Shown in pieces: positions 8,071 to 17,989 of a stretch of 64,000 nucleotides of DNA. The DNA comes from Flavobacteriia bacterium (GTDB lineage Bacteria > Bacteroidota > Bacteroidia > Flavobacteriales > Flavobacteriaceae), in contig RDYL01000010.1 in NCBI GenBank assembly GCA_004293165.1, positions 33,618 through 97,617 on the forward strand, in the 5' to 3' direction. The translations under genes were made by a program, and so were the position numbers. The first letter of the stretch is position 1. Each line of letters opens with the position of its first letter. The notes under the pieces were generated by a model that saw only the letters and a list, made by a program, of their open reading frames with translations, made no database searches and was not told where the DNA came from.

Positions 8071-9744
8071 TTAAGACAATCCTGTAATCACTCCGTTATT
8101 ATCAATATCAATTCGTTCTGCGTTTGGAACTGCTGGTAAACCTGGCATTCGCATTACTTCACCTAACAAAGGCACAATGAATCCAGCACCACTCGCAATT
8201 TCAAATTCACGAACCGTAATATCAAAATTCGTTGGGCGACCAATTAACTTTTCATTGTCTGAAAAACTCGCTGGTGTTTTAGCCATACAAACCGAAAAAT
8301 GACTAAAACCTAAATCGTTAATCATCTTTAATTGTGATTTAGATTTTGGAGAAAACTCTACTGAATTCGCTCCATAAATTTCTTTAGCAACTGTATTTAT
8401 TTTATGTTCAATACTGTCCGATGGTTGATATAAAGGTTTATAATTGGCATTTCCTTTATTAATTTCTTCTACCACCTTTTCAGCTACTTCCGCAGAACCT
8501 TTTCCTCCATGAACAAAAGCTGTACTTACAATTGCTGTAACTCCTTTAGTAGCACATAATGCTTTTAATTTATCATATTCAGCTTGTGTATCATCTGGAA
8601 AAGCATTCACACAAACCACTGGATTAATTCCAAATTTTTGAATGTTTTCGATGTGTTTTTCTAAATTGCTAAAGCCTTTTTCAATCGCGCTTACATTTTC
8701 TGTTTTGAAATCTTCCGCCGCTAATCCCGCATGATGTTTAATCGCTCTAATTGTTGCTACTAAAACGACCGCATTTGGTTTTAAACCACTTTGTTCGCAT
8801 TTGATGTGTAGAAACTTCTCAGCACCTAAATCAGCACCAAAACCAGCTTCTGTCACAACGTAATCTCCAAGAGATAATCCCATTTTGGTTGCAATTGCTG
8901 TATTTGTACCTTGCGCAATACTGGCAAACGGTCCGCCATGTAAAATTGCTGGATTTCCGTCGATAGTTTGTACTAAATTAGGTTTGATCGCATCTTTCAA
9001 TAAGGTTGCCATTGCTCCTACTACATTCAAATCTCTAGCGAAAATAGCTTTTCCTTCTAAAGTTTTTCCAACGAATATATTTCCTAATCGAAATTTCAAA
9101 TCTTCTAAATCTTTTGCCAAACATAAAATCGCCATCACTTCTGAAGCTGGTGTAATATTGAAACCATCTTCACGCATAGTGCCATTAGCTTTCGCACCAA
9201 CACCAATAATAATCTGACGAAGTGAACGATCGTTCATGTCCATCACACGTTTCCACGCGATTGATTTTGGATCTAGATTTAATGAATATTTCGTGTTTTG
9301 CAAGTTGTTATCAATCACAGCCGATAACAAGTTATTCGCTTTTTCAATTGCCGAAAAATCACCAGTAAAATGTAAGTTGATATCTTCCATCGGTAACACT
9401 TGAACATAACCACCACCAGCTGCTCCTCCTTTTAAACCGAAAACAGGTCCTAATGAAGGTTCACGTAAAACGGCAATTGCTTTTTTACCAATGTAATTCA
9501 AACCATCTGTTAATCCAATAGACATTGTAGTTTTTCCTTCCCCATATTTGGTTGGCGACATGGCAGAAACTAAAATCAGTTTCCCTTTAGGGTTTTCTTG
9601 TTGCAAATGAAGAGGTAATTTGGCTTTATACTTGCCGTAGAATTCTAAATCGTCTTCTTCAATATTGATTTTTTTAGCGATTTCTTTTATGTGAGACATC
9701 GTTGCATTTTGAGCAATTTCAATGTCTGATGGAAATGTTGACAT
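8071..9744 (-). CDS. fhs: Formate--tetrahydrofolate ligase
   Basis: 557 residues, the normal length. It makes 10-formyl-THF from formate, THF and ATP for purine synthesis and initiator tRNA formylation. The P-loop SPTKYGEGKTT lies at 63-73. The family block REPSLGPVFGLKGGAAGGGYVQVLPMEDINLHFTGD, which binds the nucleotide and folate, is intact. The C-terminus has the usual PGLPAVPNAERIDID. It stands alone on the minus strand, separated from parC by a terminator, and shares a metabolic theme with the serine genes 11 kb away. Confidence 0.96.
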   Translation of the reverse strand: MSTFPSDIEIAQNATMSHIKEIAKKINIEEDDLEFYGKYKAKLPLHLQQENPKGKLILVSAMSPTKYGEGKTTMSIGLTDGLNYIGKKAIAVLREPSLGPVFGLKGGAAGGGYVQVLPMEDINLHFTGDFSAIEKANNLLSAVIDNNLQNTKYSLNLDPKSIAWKRVMDMNDRSLRQIIIGVGAKANGTMREDGFNITPASEVMAILCLAKDLEDLKFRLGNIFVGKTLEGKAIFARDLNVVGAMATLLKDAIKPNLVQTIDGNPAILHGGPFASIAQGTNTAIATKMGLSLGDYVVTEAGFGADLGAEKFLHIKCEQSGLKPNAVVLVATIRAIKHHAGLAAEDFKTENVSAIEKGFSNLEKHIENIQKFGINPVVCVNAFPDDTQAEYDKLKALCATKGVTAIVSTAFVHGGKGSAEVAEKVVEEINKGNANYKPLYQPSDSIEHKINTVAKEIYGANSVEFSPKSKSQLKMINDLGFSHFSVCMAKTPASFSDNEKLIGRPTNFDITVREFEIASGAGFIVPLLGEVMRMPGLPAVPNAERIDIDNNGVITGLS

Positions 9745-9811
9745 ATTGTTGTGTTTTGTTTGGGTGCGAAATTAAAGTTTTTATTTGGGAAGAAAAATGA
9801 TAAAAATCAAT

Positions 9812-9846
9812 AAAAAAACCTACAAGGTTATAAAAGCCTTGCAGGT
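9812..9846 (-). terminator. Terminator after parC
   Basis: On the minus strand a 10-bp stem, ACCTGCAAGG with CCTTGTAGGT (one G-U pair in RNA), is followed by seven T residues. It lies 8 bases after the parC stop codon. Confidence 0.8.
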
Positions 9847-9853
9847 CATCTTA

Positions 9854-12562
9854 TTACTCTAAGGACAACGTAATTTGTCCGTCGTCGTCTAATTCTATAT
9901 TGAAATCTTGAATATCGTTTCCTTCTTCAGAAATTTCATCGGTTGCTATTTCTGGTTCGTCTAAAACTTCTTCATACGGAAGTGGATCTAATAGATTAAC
10001 CTGCTTAATTTTATCCGTAGTTAATTGATTTCCTAACGCTTTGATTCCTTTTACAGCTATGAATTGTTCTAAATCAACCACTTGATTTTCTTTTTGAACT
10101 CCTTTTACTTTAGCAAAAATAACCTCAGCGACCGGACGCCAATCGGTTGAAACAATTTCTAATTGCGATTTCTCGTGTTCAGTGATGAAAATTTCCTCTT
10201 TGTTTTCGTTTTCAACTAAGAAACGTTTTACAAAATAACGGTCTTTTTCGCCACAATAATAAATACACGAAACTGGTTTATTTGAATTCCATTTTTCCAA
10301 CACTATCATATCTTCTTCGAAATGCGTAGTCAATTCTGGAATAATGGTCTTCAACTTTCCGGATTGGTTCACAATCAACAAACGATCATTTGGACGGAAT
10401 TCTCCTAACAACTCACCTCTTCCATCGACATTTAAGCGTTGTACGGTATCATCAAACCAAACTTTTCTTGGACGCAAAGTTGAAATTCCTTTCTCTTTTA
10501 ACTCGATTTTTTTGATTGGATATTTGGTCACCGTGTTACCACGAGAAGCTCTTCCTTTGATAGCAATGTCCGAGAAATCAACATCCCATTTCAGTTTTTT
10601 CACGCTTCCTACTTGGCGTAATAAAATCGTAACCACTTCGGCTTCTCCATTTGGATTGGCAGAGAAATAAGACACCATTGAACCTGGTTTTTCTTGAGTT
10701 AAATCATAAAACTTATCACGAGTTACACCCGAAACATTGAAACGTTTGATAAAAGTGGAACCATTTTTACCATCACGATACATCATGTTGTAAATCGTTC
10801 GTTTGTCGTTTTTATCAAAAACAGCGATGTGAATAATGTCTTTTCCAACGAATTTTTTATCATCTACTTTCGCTACCATCATTTTTCCATCACGAAGGAA
10901 TACAATTACATCATCGATGTCCGAACAATCGGCAACATATTCGTCTTTCTTTAAACCGGTTCCAAAGAAACCTTCTTCTTTGTTCACATATAGTTTTGTG
11001 TTTCTCAAAACTACTTTCGTTGCTTCAATATTATCAAAACTTCTTAATTCGGTTTGGCGTTCGCGCCCTTTTCCGTATTTGTCTTTTAGTTTTTGGAAGA
11101 AATCAATCGTATAATCAATAATATGATCCAAATGATATTTCACTTGTTCCATTTCGGCTTCCAATTTCGAAATCGCTTCATCGGCTTTATCCGAGTCGAA
11201 ACGTGTAATACGAATCATTGGGATTTGCGTCAATTTTTGCAAATCATCGTCGTTAATATCCCGAACAAATGATTTTAAAAACGGCTCAAATCGATCATAC
11301 ATATATTTATACAACGATTCTCTGTCGGAATACAATTTGAAGTCAATATACATTTCTTCACGAATGAAAATCTTTTCTAACGTAGAGAAATGCCATTTAT
11401 TTTCTAATTCGTCTAACTGAATTTCCAATTCGCGTTTCAGTAAATCAACCGTTCTATTGGTCGAAATTTTCAACATATCAGAAACTCCAATAAACAATGG
11501 CTTATGATTTGCAATCACACAACCTAAAGGCGCTACCGAAGTTTCGCAAGCCGTGAACGCATACAATGCATCAATAGTTTTATCTGGAGAAACACCAGCT
11601 GGCAAATGAATTAAAATTTCAACCTCAGCCGCCGTGTTGTCTTCAATTTTCTTAATTTTGATTTTCCCTTTTTCGTTGGCTTTCAAAATACTATCAATCA
11701 ATGTTGACGTATTGGTTGAAAACGGAATTTGGGTAATCACCAACGTTTGTTTGTCTAACTGCCCAATTTTTGCACGCACACGCACACGTCCACCACGTAA
11801 TCCATCATTATAATTGGAAACATCAGCAATACCTGCGGTTGGAAAATCGGGAAATAAGGTAAAAGGTTTCCCTTTTAATATTTTGATAGAAGAATCTATT
11901 AATTCGTTAAAATTGTGTGGTAACACTTTGGTCGATAAACCTACGGCAATACCTTCTGCACCTTGTGCTAACAACAAAGGAAACTTCACCGGAAGATTAA
12001 TCGGTTCGGCACGACGACCATCGTATGACATTCCCCATTCGGTGATTTTTGGCGAATACAACACATCGTGACCAAATTTTGAAATTCGGGCTTCGATGTA
12101 TCGGGAAGCAGCGGCACTATCTCCTGTTAAGATATTTCCCCAGTTTCCTTGCATGTCGATGATTAGGTCTTTTTGACCAATTTGCACCATGGCGTCACCA
12201 ATACTTGCATCTCCGTGAGGGTGATACTGCATGGTGTGCCCAACGATATTGGCTACTTTATTGTAACGACCATCATCTAACTCTTTCATGGAGTGCATAA
12301 TACGACGTTGCACCGGTTTAAAACCGTCTTCAATCGCTGGAACTGCACGTTCTAGAATTACATAGGAAGCATAGTCCAAAAACCAATCTTTGTACATTCC
12401 TGTAACTTTGGTAATGGTGTCTTCTGGGTTTTCGTTGTTTTCGTAAAAATGATGTCCCGTTGAAACACGAATATCGTCAAAACCTTCCTCGTTAGTAGAA
12501 TTGTCTTGATTATCGAAATTTTCGTCTTCGTTTGGAATGATGTTATCTTCTTCGTCTTTCAT
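9854..12562 (-). CDS. parC: DNA topoisomerase IV subunit A
   Basis: 902 residues. It is the DNA-breaking subunit that decatenates chromosomes. The catalytic tyrosine is Tyr155 in SAAASRYIEARI, and the quinolone-pocket region MQYHPHGDASIGDAMV (111-126) is complete. The C-terminal beta-propeller is divergent and lacks an obvious gyrase GQRGGxG box, which with the ParE neighbour supports topoisomerase IV and not gyrase. The first 50 residues are an acidic extension (EDNIIPNEDENFDNQDN), and the C-terminus is acidic too. Gene order parE then parC, 73 bases apart, indicates an operon. Confidence 0.92.
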   Translation of the reverse strand: MKDEEDNIIPNEDENFDNQDNSTNEEGFDDIRVSTGHHFYENNENPEDTITKVTGMYKDWFLDYASYVILERAVPAIEDGFKPVQRRIMHSMKELDDGRYNKVANIVGHTMQYHPHGDASIGDAMVQIGQKDLIIDMQGNWGNILTGDSAAASRYIEARISKFGHDVLYSPKITEWGMSYDGRRAEPINLPVKFPLLLAQGAEGIAVGLSTKVLPHNFNELIDSSIKILKGKPFTLFPDFPTAGIADVSNYNDGLRGGRVRVRAKIGQLDKQTLVITQIPFSTNTSTLIDSILKANEKGKIKIKKIEDNTAAEVEILIHLPAGVSPDKTIDALYAFTACETSVAPLGCVIANHKPLFIGVSDMLKISTNRTVDLLKRELEIQLDELENKWHFSTLEKIFIREEMYIDFKLYSDRESLYKYMYDRFEPFLKSFVRDINDDDLQKLTQIPMIRITRFDSDKADEAISKLEAEMEQVKYHLDHIIDYTIDFFQKLKDKYGKGRERQTELRSFDNIEATKVVLRNTKLYVNKEEGFFGTGLKKDEYVADCSDIDDVIVFLRDGKMMVAKVDDKKFVGKDIIHIAVFDKNDKRTIYNMMYRDGKNGSTFIKRFNVSGVTRDKFYDLTQEKPGSMVSYFSANPNGEAEVVTILLRQVGSVKKLKWDVDFSDIAIKGRASRGNTVTKYPIKKIELKEKGISTLRPRKVWFDDTVQRLNVDGRGELLGEFRPNDRLLIVNQSGKLKTIIPELTTHFEEDMIVLEKWNSNKPVSCIYYCGEKDRYFVKRFLVENENKEEIFITEHEKSQLEIVSTDWRPVAEVIFAKVKGVQKENQVVDLEQFIAVKGIKALGNQLTTDKIKQVNLLDPLPYEEVLDEPEIATDEISEEGNDIQDFNIELDDDGQITLSLE

Positions 12563-12605
12563 TTTTATGCTGAATTATTTTCAGTATATTTTTTAAGTTC
12601 AAAAT

Positions 12606-12640
12606 CACTGCTCACTATAAACTGAACACTGAATACTAAT
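12606..12640. repeat. CAGTGTTCAGT-family repeat at the parE stop codon
   Basis: Read on the minus strand the segment is a chain of AGTATTCAGTGTTCAGT-type words that starts at the parE stop (TAG at 12638-12636) and fills the parE-parC gap. The same words recur at 32977, 42498 and 43914. Confidence 0.55.
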
Positions 12641-14492
12641 TTTTCTCTACCACATCCAACTCCACTTTCAAATTATTGATAATAAAATCTTGTCGGTCTG
12701 GGGTGTTTTTACCCATATAAAATTCTAACAAGGTTTCAATTGAAGTGGCTTTATCTAACATCACAGGATCTAATCGAATGTCTTGCCCAATGAAATGTTT
12801 GAACTCATCTGGCGAAATTTCTCCTAATCCTTTGAATCGGGTGATTTCTGGTTTTGGCTTTAGTTTTTCAATGGCGTTTACTCGTTCTTCTTCGCTGTAG
12901 CAATAAATCGTTTCTTTTTTATTTCGCACACGGAACAAAGGTGTTTGTAAAATATACAAATGACCGTCTTTAATCAACTCAGGGAAAAACTGCAAGAAAA
13001 ACGTAATCAACAACAAGCGAATGTGCATACCATCGACATCGGCATCGGTTGCAATTACGATATTGTTGTAACGTAAATCGCCCATGTCTTCCTCAATGTT
13101 TAATGCGGCCTGTAATAAATTAAATTCTTCGTTTTCATACACAATTTTCTTGGTCATTCCATACGAGTTCAAAGGCTTACCACGTAAACTGAAAACCGCT
13201 TGCGTATTCACATCACGACTCTTCGTAATGGAACCAGAAGCCGAATCTCCCTCGGTAATAAAAAGCGTACTTTCTAAACTTCTTGGATTTTTCGCATCGG
13301 TTAAATGCACACGACAATCGCGTAATTTTTTATTGTGAAGACTGGCTTTTTTAGCGCGGTCTTTGGCTAATTTTCTAATGCCTGATAGTTCTTTACGTTC
13401 GCGTTCGGCTTGTAAAATCTTACGCAATAACGCATCAGCAACTTCTGGATTTTTATGTAAAAAATTATCTAACTTCGTTTTGATGAAATCATTCACAAAC
13501 GAACGCACCGAAGGCCCATTCGGACCAATATCAGTAGAACCTAATTTGGTTTTGGTTTGCGATTCGAAAACAGGTTCTTCAACCTTAACCGAAACCGCAG
13601 AAACAATCGATTTACGAATATCAGAAGCTTCAAAAGGTTTGTTGTAAAACTCTTTGATGGTTTTTACAATTGCCTCGCGAAAAGCTCCTAAATGTGTTCC
13701 TCCTTGTGTAGTATTTTGTCCATTAACAAACGAATGGTATTCTTCTGAATATTGTGACTTACTGTGTGTGATGGCTACCTCGATATCTTCACCCAACAAA
13801 TGAATCGTTGGATATACCATATCGTCTTCGTGAATGGCTTCTTGCAATAAATCTTTTAAACCGTTATCTGAAAAATACTTTTCGCCATTGTAATAAATGG
13901 TCAATCCTGTATTTAAATAACAGTAATTTTTGAGCATCTTGATGATGTACTCATTTCGGTATTTGTAGTTCTTGAAAATCGCTTCGTCGGCAATAAACGA
14001 AACTTTGGTTCCTTTACGCTTGGTTGTTTCTTGAACATCTTCTTCTAATGTTAGATTTCCGGCTGAGAATTCCGCTGCTTTTTGTTGGTTATCACGTACC
14101 GATTCTACACGGAAATAATTAGAAAGCGCATTTACGGCTTTTGTACCGACTCCATTTAAACCTACTGATTTTTTAAAGGCTTTGGAATCATATTTTCCAC
14201 CCGTATTCATTTTAGAAACTACATCAACGACTTTTCCTAACGGAATGCCTCGACCGTAATCGCGCACCGTTACGAGTTTGTCTTTGATGGTAACCTCGAT
14301 GGTTTTTCCTGCACCCATGACAAATTCATCGATACAGTTATCCAATACTTCTTTTAATAAAATATAAATACCATCATCGGGCGAAGAACCATCACCTAGT
14401 TTTCCGATATACATACCGGGACGCATACGAATATGTTCTTTCCAATCGAGGGAACGTATATTGTCTTCGGTATATTGATTTTGCTCTAACAT
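12636..14492 (-). CDS. parE: DNA topoisomerase IV subunit B
   Basis: 618 residues from the chosen start. It is the ATPase subunit of topoisomerase IV. GHKL ATP site: EVLDNCIDE (48-56), GRGIP (80-84), [12 protein letters not shown] (113-124). TOPRIM/Mg site: [10 protein letters not shown], and further on [12 protein letters not shown]. The open frame runs 14 codons further upstream to 14534, but family members begin [17 protein letters not shown], so I place the start at 14492. The stop codon is inside a short repeat element, see 12606-12640. ParC follows in the same operon. Confidence 0.93.
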   Translation of the reverse strand: MLEQNQYTEDNIRSLDWKEHIRMRPGMYIGKLGDGSSPDDGIYILLKEVLDNCIDEFVMGAGKTIEVTIKDKLVTVRDYGRGIPLGKVVDVVSKMNTGGKYDSKAFKKSVGLNGVGTKAVNALSNYFRVESVRDNQQKAAEFSAGNLTLEEDVQETTKRKGTKVSFIADEAIFKNYKYRNEYIIKMLKNYCYLNTGLTIYYNGEKYFSDNGLKDLLQEAIHEDDMVYPTIHLLGEDIEVAITHSKSQYSEEYHSFVNGQNTTQGGTHLGAFREAIVKTIKEFYNKPFEASDIRKSIVSAVSVKVEEPVFESQTKTKLGSTDIGPNGPSVRSFVNDFIKTKLDNFLHKNPEVADALLRKILQAERERKELSGIRKLAKDRAKKASLHNKKLRDCRVHLTDAKNPRSLESTLFITEGDSASGSITKSRDVNTQAVFSLRGKPLNSYGMTKKIVYENEEFNLLQAALNIEEDMGDLRYNNIVIATDADVDGMHIRLLLITFFLQFFPELIKDGHLYILQTPLFRVRNKKETIYCYSEEERVNAIEKLKPKPEITRFKGLGEISPDEFKHFIGQDIRLDPVMLDKATSIETLLEFYMGKNTPDRQDFIINNLKVELDVVEKN

Positions 14493-14618
14493 AGACAGAA
14501 TTTGGATTTTGTGCAATATAGCATTTATCTCCAAATTTTAGAAGCGAAAATCCGAGAAGTTATTGACAAAATATGGTTAAGAAGATAGAAAAAAGAGAAG
14601 GAAAAAAAGATTTTCTAA

Positions 14619-15290
14619 CTACTCATAATGTCTAAAAATCCCACTATCTGAAATTGTCCAAAGAGCTGCTTTTTGATTGGCTGCTTTTAGGGCTTGATTT
14701 GCCCAAGAATTGCAAGTATAAAATAACGAATAACTTCCGTTGGCTTCATAAAAAACGTCGTGTTTTCCGTAAACGGCTTCGGTTTCAATTTTTAAAAATT
14801 CACCTGATTTGGTTTTAAAAGATTCATTAATGAATAGAATCAACTTTTTGTAATTATCAGAAGAAATTTGAAGTTTCTTACAAGACTTACTTTCTTTCAA
14901 ATCTTTGTAAAACGTTATATGCATTGCCGTTGTACTCAATCCAGAAGCAGCTTTCAAAGCTGTACTTGCTTTCAAATCTGCCCAAGTGGGCGTTTCTAAG
15001 TAAAAACCTTTATCACCCCAACCTAAAGCAACATATTGATATGTAGTATCTTTTGATTTTGTATGTTCAAATTTCAGTTGGTTTGACCAATCATAATGTT
15101 CGTTTTTAATAGGTAGAACAACATCGGTATGAACGCCATTTGTTAGAATGTAGATTGGAATTTCTTGATGGTTTTCAGCAAAATCTTCATTTACAGAAAC
15201 AAATGACAACAACGTTACGATTAACAAATACGTCAACAATGATAGAATGAAAATCGCTAAATATTTCAGCAGTTTTTTGATGATTTTCAT
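14619..15290 (-). CDS. TIGR02117 / DUF2459-like membrane-anchored protein
   Basis: 223 residues with one N-terminal membrane anchor (about 8-30) and an extracytoplasmic domain. The patterns IYILTNGVHTDVVLPI, WGDKGFYLETPTW and FYEANGSYSLFYTCNSWANQALKAA are the conserved blocks of the DUF2459 family. The His and Cys in these blocks suggest a papain-like hydrolase fold, which is inference. The start codon is 6 bases downstream of the stop of the next lipoprotein gene, so the two form an operon. Confidence 0.75.
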   Translation of the reverse strand: MKIIKKLLKYLAIFILSLLTYLLIVTLLSFVSVNEDFAENHQEIPIYILTNGVHTDVVLPIKNEHYDWSNQLKFEHTKSKDTTYQYVALGWGDKGFYLETPTWADLKASTALKAASGLSTTAMHITFYKDLKESKSCKKLQISSDNYKKLILFINESFKTKSGEFLKIETEAVYGKHDVFYEANGSYSLFYTCNSWANQALKAANQKAALWTISDSGIFRHYE

Positions 15291-15296
15291 AGCTTT

Positions 15297-15962
15297 TTAT
15301 TTAAACAAGTAATTACTTTCGTACTCAAAACCTTCTTTTCGTAATAACTTTCTAAAATCGGCACGAGATGGCGTTAAAACAACGTGAAGTGTGTCGTTTT
15401 CGCTCATTTCAGTAACAAATGGAATTTTAAGTTCGGATTTTAATTTAGTAAAATCTTTTTTAGTTCCAAGTTGAGTATGACTTGCTCCAATAGTAGATAA
15501 TTTCAGAATACTGGTTTGGTATTTCCCATCTACTTCCTTATTTAAAACTAACGAAGATTTATATTGTTTCGCTATTTCATTTTCTGCAAAGGAAAAAATA
15601 GTATCTAAACGTTCTATTTCGAACGTAATTGTATCGCCTTTTATAAACGTTTTATAAGCTTTACTTTCAGATTTATCATAAACTTGATTGTTTCGAAATT
15701 CTAATTCGGGAATAGAATCCAATTCTGATTTTAAAGAGGTAATGGTTTCAATTTCTTTAATATAAGCGCATTTTGGCTCCACTACCAAACGATGCGAATA
15801 ATCCATTGTATACGTTCGAACAAACTTTTTAGGAAATTCAATTATAGCATCAACATTGGTGGGCTGGGCTTCAGAAAAATAGATAAAACTATTTTCTATA
15901 GCAGATTCTTTACAAGATGTAAATAAAAGCGTTCCCGCTAAAAGAATTAGGTAATTTTTCAT
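15297..15962 (-). CDS. Lipoprotein of unknown function
   Basis: 221 residues from the chosen start MKNYLILLAGTLLFTSC, a clear lipoprotein signal with the lipidated Cys at 17. The frame opens 9 codons earlier, but that extension would bury the signal peptide, so I use the ATG at 15962. The mature protein is mixed alpha/beta (HRLVVEPKCAYIKEIETITSL, DTITFEIERLDTIFSF, DTLHVVLTPSRADFRKLLRKEGF). No family recognised. It is co-directional with and 6 bases from the DUF2459-like gene. Confidence 0.65.
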   Translation of the reverse strand: MKNYLILLAGTLLFTSCKESAIENSFIYFSEAQPTNVDAIIEFPKKFVRTYTMDYSHRLVVEPKCAYIKEIETITSLKSELDSIPELEFRNNQVYDKSESKAYKTFIKGDTITFEIERLDTIFSFAENEIAKQYKSSLVLNKEVDGKYQTSILKLSTIGASHTQLGTKKDFTKLKSELKIPFVTEMSENDTLHVVLTPSRADFRKLLRKEGFEYESNYLFK

Positions 15963-16019
15963 GGTTGTTAGTTTAAAATAGCAAGACAAAACTTATGCCA
16001 AAATATTTTATAACTAAAC

Positions 16020-16772
16020 TTACCTATTTTCTTGTTTTAACCAATCGGTTTTTTTCTTAATAATTTTAATAATTACAATGGCAATTAATAAAAATATCAT
16101 ACTATATAATAGAAAAGGATTTGGTGCTTCATCATTTTTTAGGTAAACCCCAACATAATCGAAAACAAAGAAAATAGCAAATAAAACAAAGATACCTGTA
16201 ATCTCTTTTCGCACTACTTTTTTCCAACTTAAGGACAAATCAGCCTTTATGAAATTTTTAAAATCAGGGACAAATGCTGGTACTTTATTAGACCAATCGG
16301 CATAAATACTTCCGAATTTATTTCTTAAAAACTGCTCCTCTGCATACATTATTCTTTCATAATATACCCAATAGGAAAGGGAGAATGCCACAACAAACCA
16401 AAAATTTCCAGATAAAATTGCGGGTCCAAGCCACATGAAATAATTTCCCACATACAAAGGATGTCTTACTAAAGAATACATTCCTTTTGTATTCAAAGTA
16501 TCAGCCACTTGATTTTTTACAGTTCTACCCGAAGTGTTTTTAGGTGTAAACCCAATAACGCAAATTCTAATGAATAAGCCAAAGAGTCCAATTGCAAGAC
16601 AAAACATTTCAAAATAAATCTCGTATGGGGAATTTTTTAGAAAAAAAGAATCAGGATTTAATTCTGTTTGAATAAAAAGCACAAAACCTATTACCAAAAT
16701 AATGATAGGTAAAACACCTCTATATCTAAAGAGCCAAAGTCCTTGTTTTTCAAATTCTTCTTGTAATGCCAT
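16020..16772 (-). CDS. Isoprenylcysteine carboxyl methyltransferase-family membrane protein (possible lipid methyltransferase)
   Basis: 250 residues with five to six membrane helices. The family signature is LVRHPLYVGNYFMWLGPAI, with the RHP/Y motif that binds SAM, then the downstream YYERIMYAEEQFLRNKFGSIYADW with its conserved EE and the Y-x-x-W end. Members methylate prenyl-cysteines, phospholipids or, for Leptospira LmtA, the lipid A 1-phosphate. In a Gram-negative bacterium without protein prenylation a lipid substrate is the likelier guess. Confidence 0.78.
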   Translation of the reverse strand: MALQEEFEKQGLWLFRYRGVLPIIILVIGFVLFIQTELNPDSFFLKNSPYEIYFEMFCLAIGLFGLFIRICVIGFTPKNTSGRTVKNQVADTLNTKGMYSLVRHPLYVGNYFMWLGPAILSGNFWFVVAFSLSYWVYYERIMYAEEQFLRNKFGSIYADWSNKVPAFVPDFKNFIKADLSLSWKKVVRKEITGIFVLFAIFFVFDYVGVYLKNDEAPNPFLLYSMIFLLIAIVIIKIIKKKTDWLKQENR

Positions 16773-16803
16773 AGTTGAATTTATTTTATTAGTAAACTAG
16801 ATA

Positions 16804-17898
16804 TTACACATTAAATCTAAAGTGCATTACATCACCATCTTTTACAATGTATTCTTTTCCTTCTACTCTTAACTTTCCAGCTTCTTTTACTTTAGCTTCA
16901 GAACCAAAGTTAGAGAAATCTTCAAATGCAATCACTTCAGCACGGATGAATCCTTTTTCGAAATCGGTATGGATAACTCCTGCTGCTTTTGGTGCTGTAT
17001 CTCCGATGTTAATAGTCCAAGCGCGAACTTCTTTAACACCAGCCGTAAAATACGTTTGTAATTTTAATAATTTATACGCTGCACGAATTAATACAGCCGA
17101 ACCTGGCTCTGTTAATCCCATGTCTTCTAAAAACACTTGACGCTCTTCGTAGCTTTCTAATTCGGTAATATCTGCTTCTGCTCCTACTGAAAGAATAATC
17201 ACTTCTGCATTTTCATCTTTTACTAACTCACGAACTTGGTCAACATATTTGTTTCCGTTTACAGCTGAAGCCTCGTCTACGTTACAAACATACAAAACAG
17301 GTTTTGTGGTGATTAATTGGAATTCTTCCATCATATCCACCTCATCTTGATTTTGAGGAACCACCGTACGAGCCGATTTTGCTTCCATCAAAGTCTCACG
17401 AATTCTATCTAACAATGCTTTTTCAGCTTGGGCTTCTTTATTTCCAGTTTTGGCAGCACGATTGGTTTTTTCCAAACGTTTTTCAACTGTTTCCAAATCT
17501 TTTAATTGCAATTCAATATCGATGGTTTCTTTATCGCGTATTGGATTTACATTACCATCAACGTGCACAATATTATCGTTATCAAAACAACGTAAAACGT
17601 GAATAATAGCATTACATTCTCTAATGTTTCCTAAGAATTGATTTCCTAAACCTTCTCCTTTACTTGCTCCTTTTACCAAACCGGCAATATCTACGATATC
17701 TACTGTTGCCATTTGAACACGCTCTGGCTTCACCAATTCCTCCAAACGAGCAATACGTGGATCTGGAACGTTTACCACACCAATATTTGGTTCTATAGTA
17801 CAAAACGGAAAGTTAGCACTCTGCGCTTTAGCGTTTGATAAACAATTAAATAAAGTTGATTTTCCAACATTTGGCAATCCTACAATTCCTGCTTTCAT
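16804..17898 (-). CDS. ychF: Redox-regulated ATPase YchF (OBG family)
   Basis: 364 residues, the usual length. G1 is GLPNVGKST (7-15), G3 is DIAGLVKGASKGEGLG, and the G4 region reads LYVCNVDE, the variant NxxE that makes YchF prefer ATP to GTP. A coiled-coil insertion (KRLEKTNRAAKTGNKEAQAEK) and the C-terminal TGS domain (RAWTINIGDTAPKAAGVIHTDFEKGFIRAEVI) are in place. It binds ribosomes and affects stress responses. Single gene with its own start. Confidence 0.95.
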   Translation of the reverse strand: MKAGIVGLPNVGKSTLFNCLSNAKAQSANFPFCTIEPNIGVVNVPDPRIARLEELVKPERVQMATVDIVDIAGLVKGASKGEGLGNQFLGNIRECNAIIHVLRCFDNDNIVHVDGNVNPIRDKETIDIELQLKDLETVEKRLEKTNRAAKTGNKEAQAEKALLDRIRETLMEAKSARTVVPQNQDEVDMMEEFQLITTKPVLYVCNVDEASAVNGNKYVDQVRELVKDENAEVIILSVGAEADITELESYEERQVFLEDMGLTEPGSAVLIRAAYKLLKLQTYFTAGVKEVRAWTINIGDTAPKAAGVIHTDFEKGFIRAEVIAFEDFSNFGSEAKVKEAGKLRVEGKEYIVKDGDVMHFRFNV

Positions 17899-17989
17899 TC
17901 TGAATGTATTTTTTAAAAGTGCGCAAATATACTTTAATCCTAATTAGTATCAAAGTATTAAATAAAAGGAGTTCATTTAGATTGCTTAA

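Noticed and set aside
9854..14492. parE/parC as DNA gyrase
   Set aside because: The A subunit lacks an evident GQRGGxG box and the two genes are adjacent in the order usual for topoisomerase IV in this phylum.
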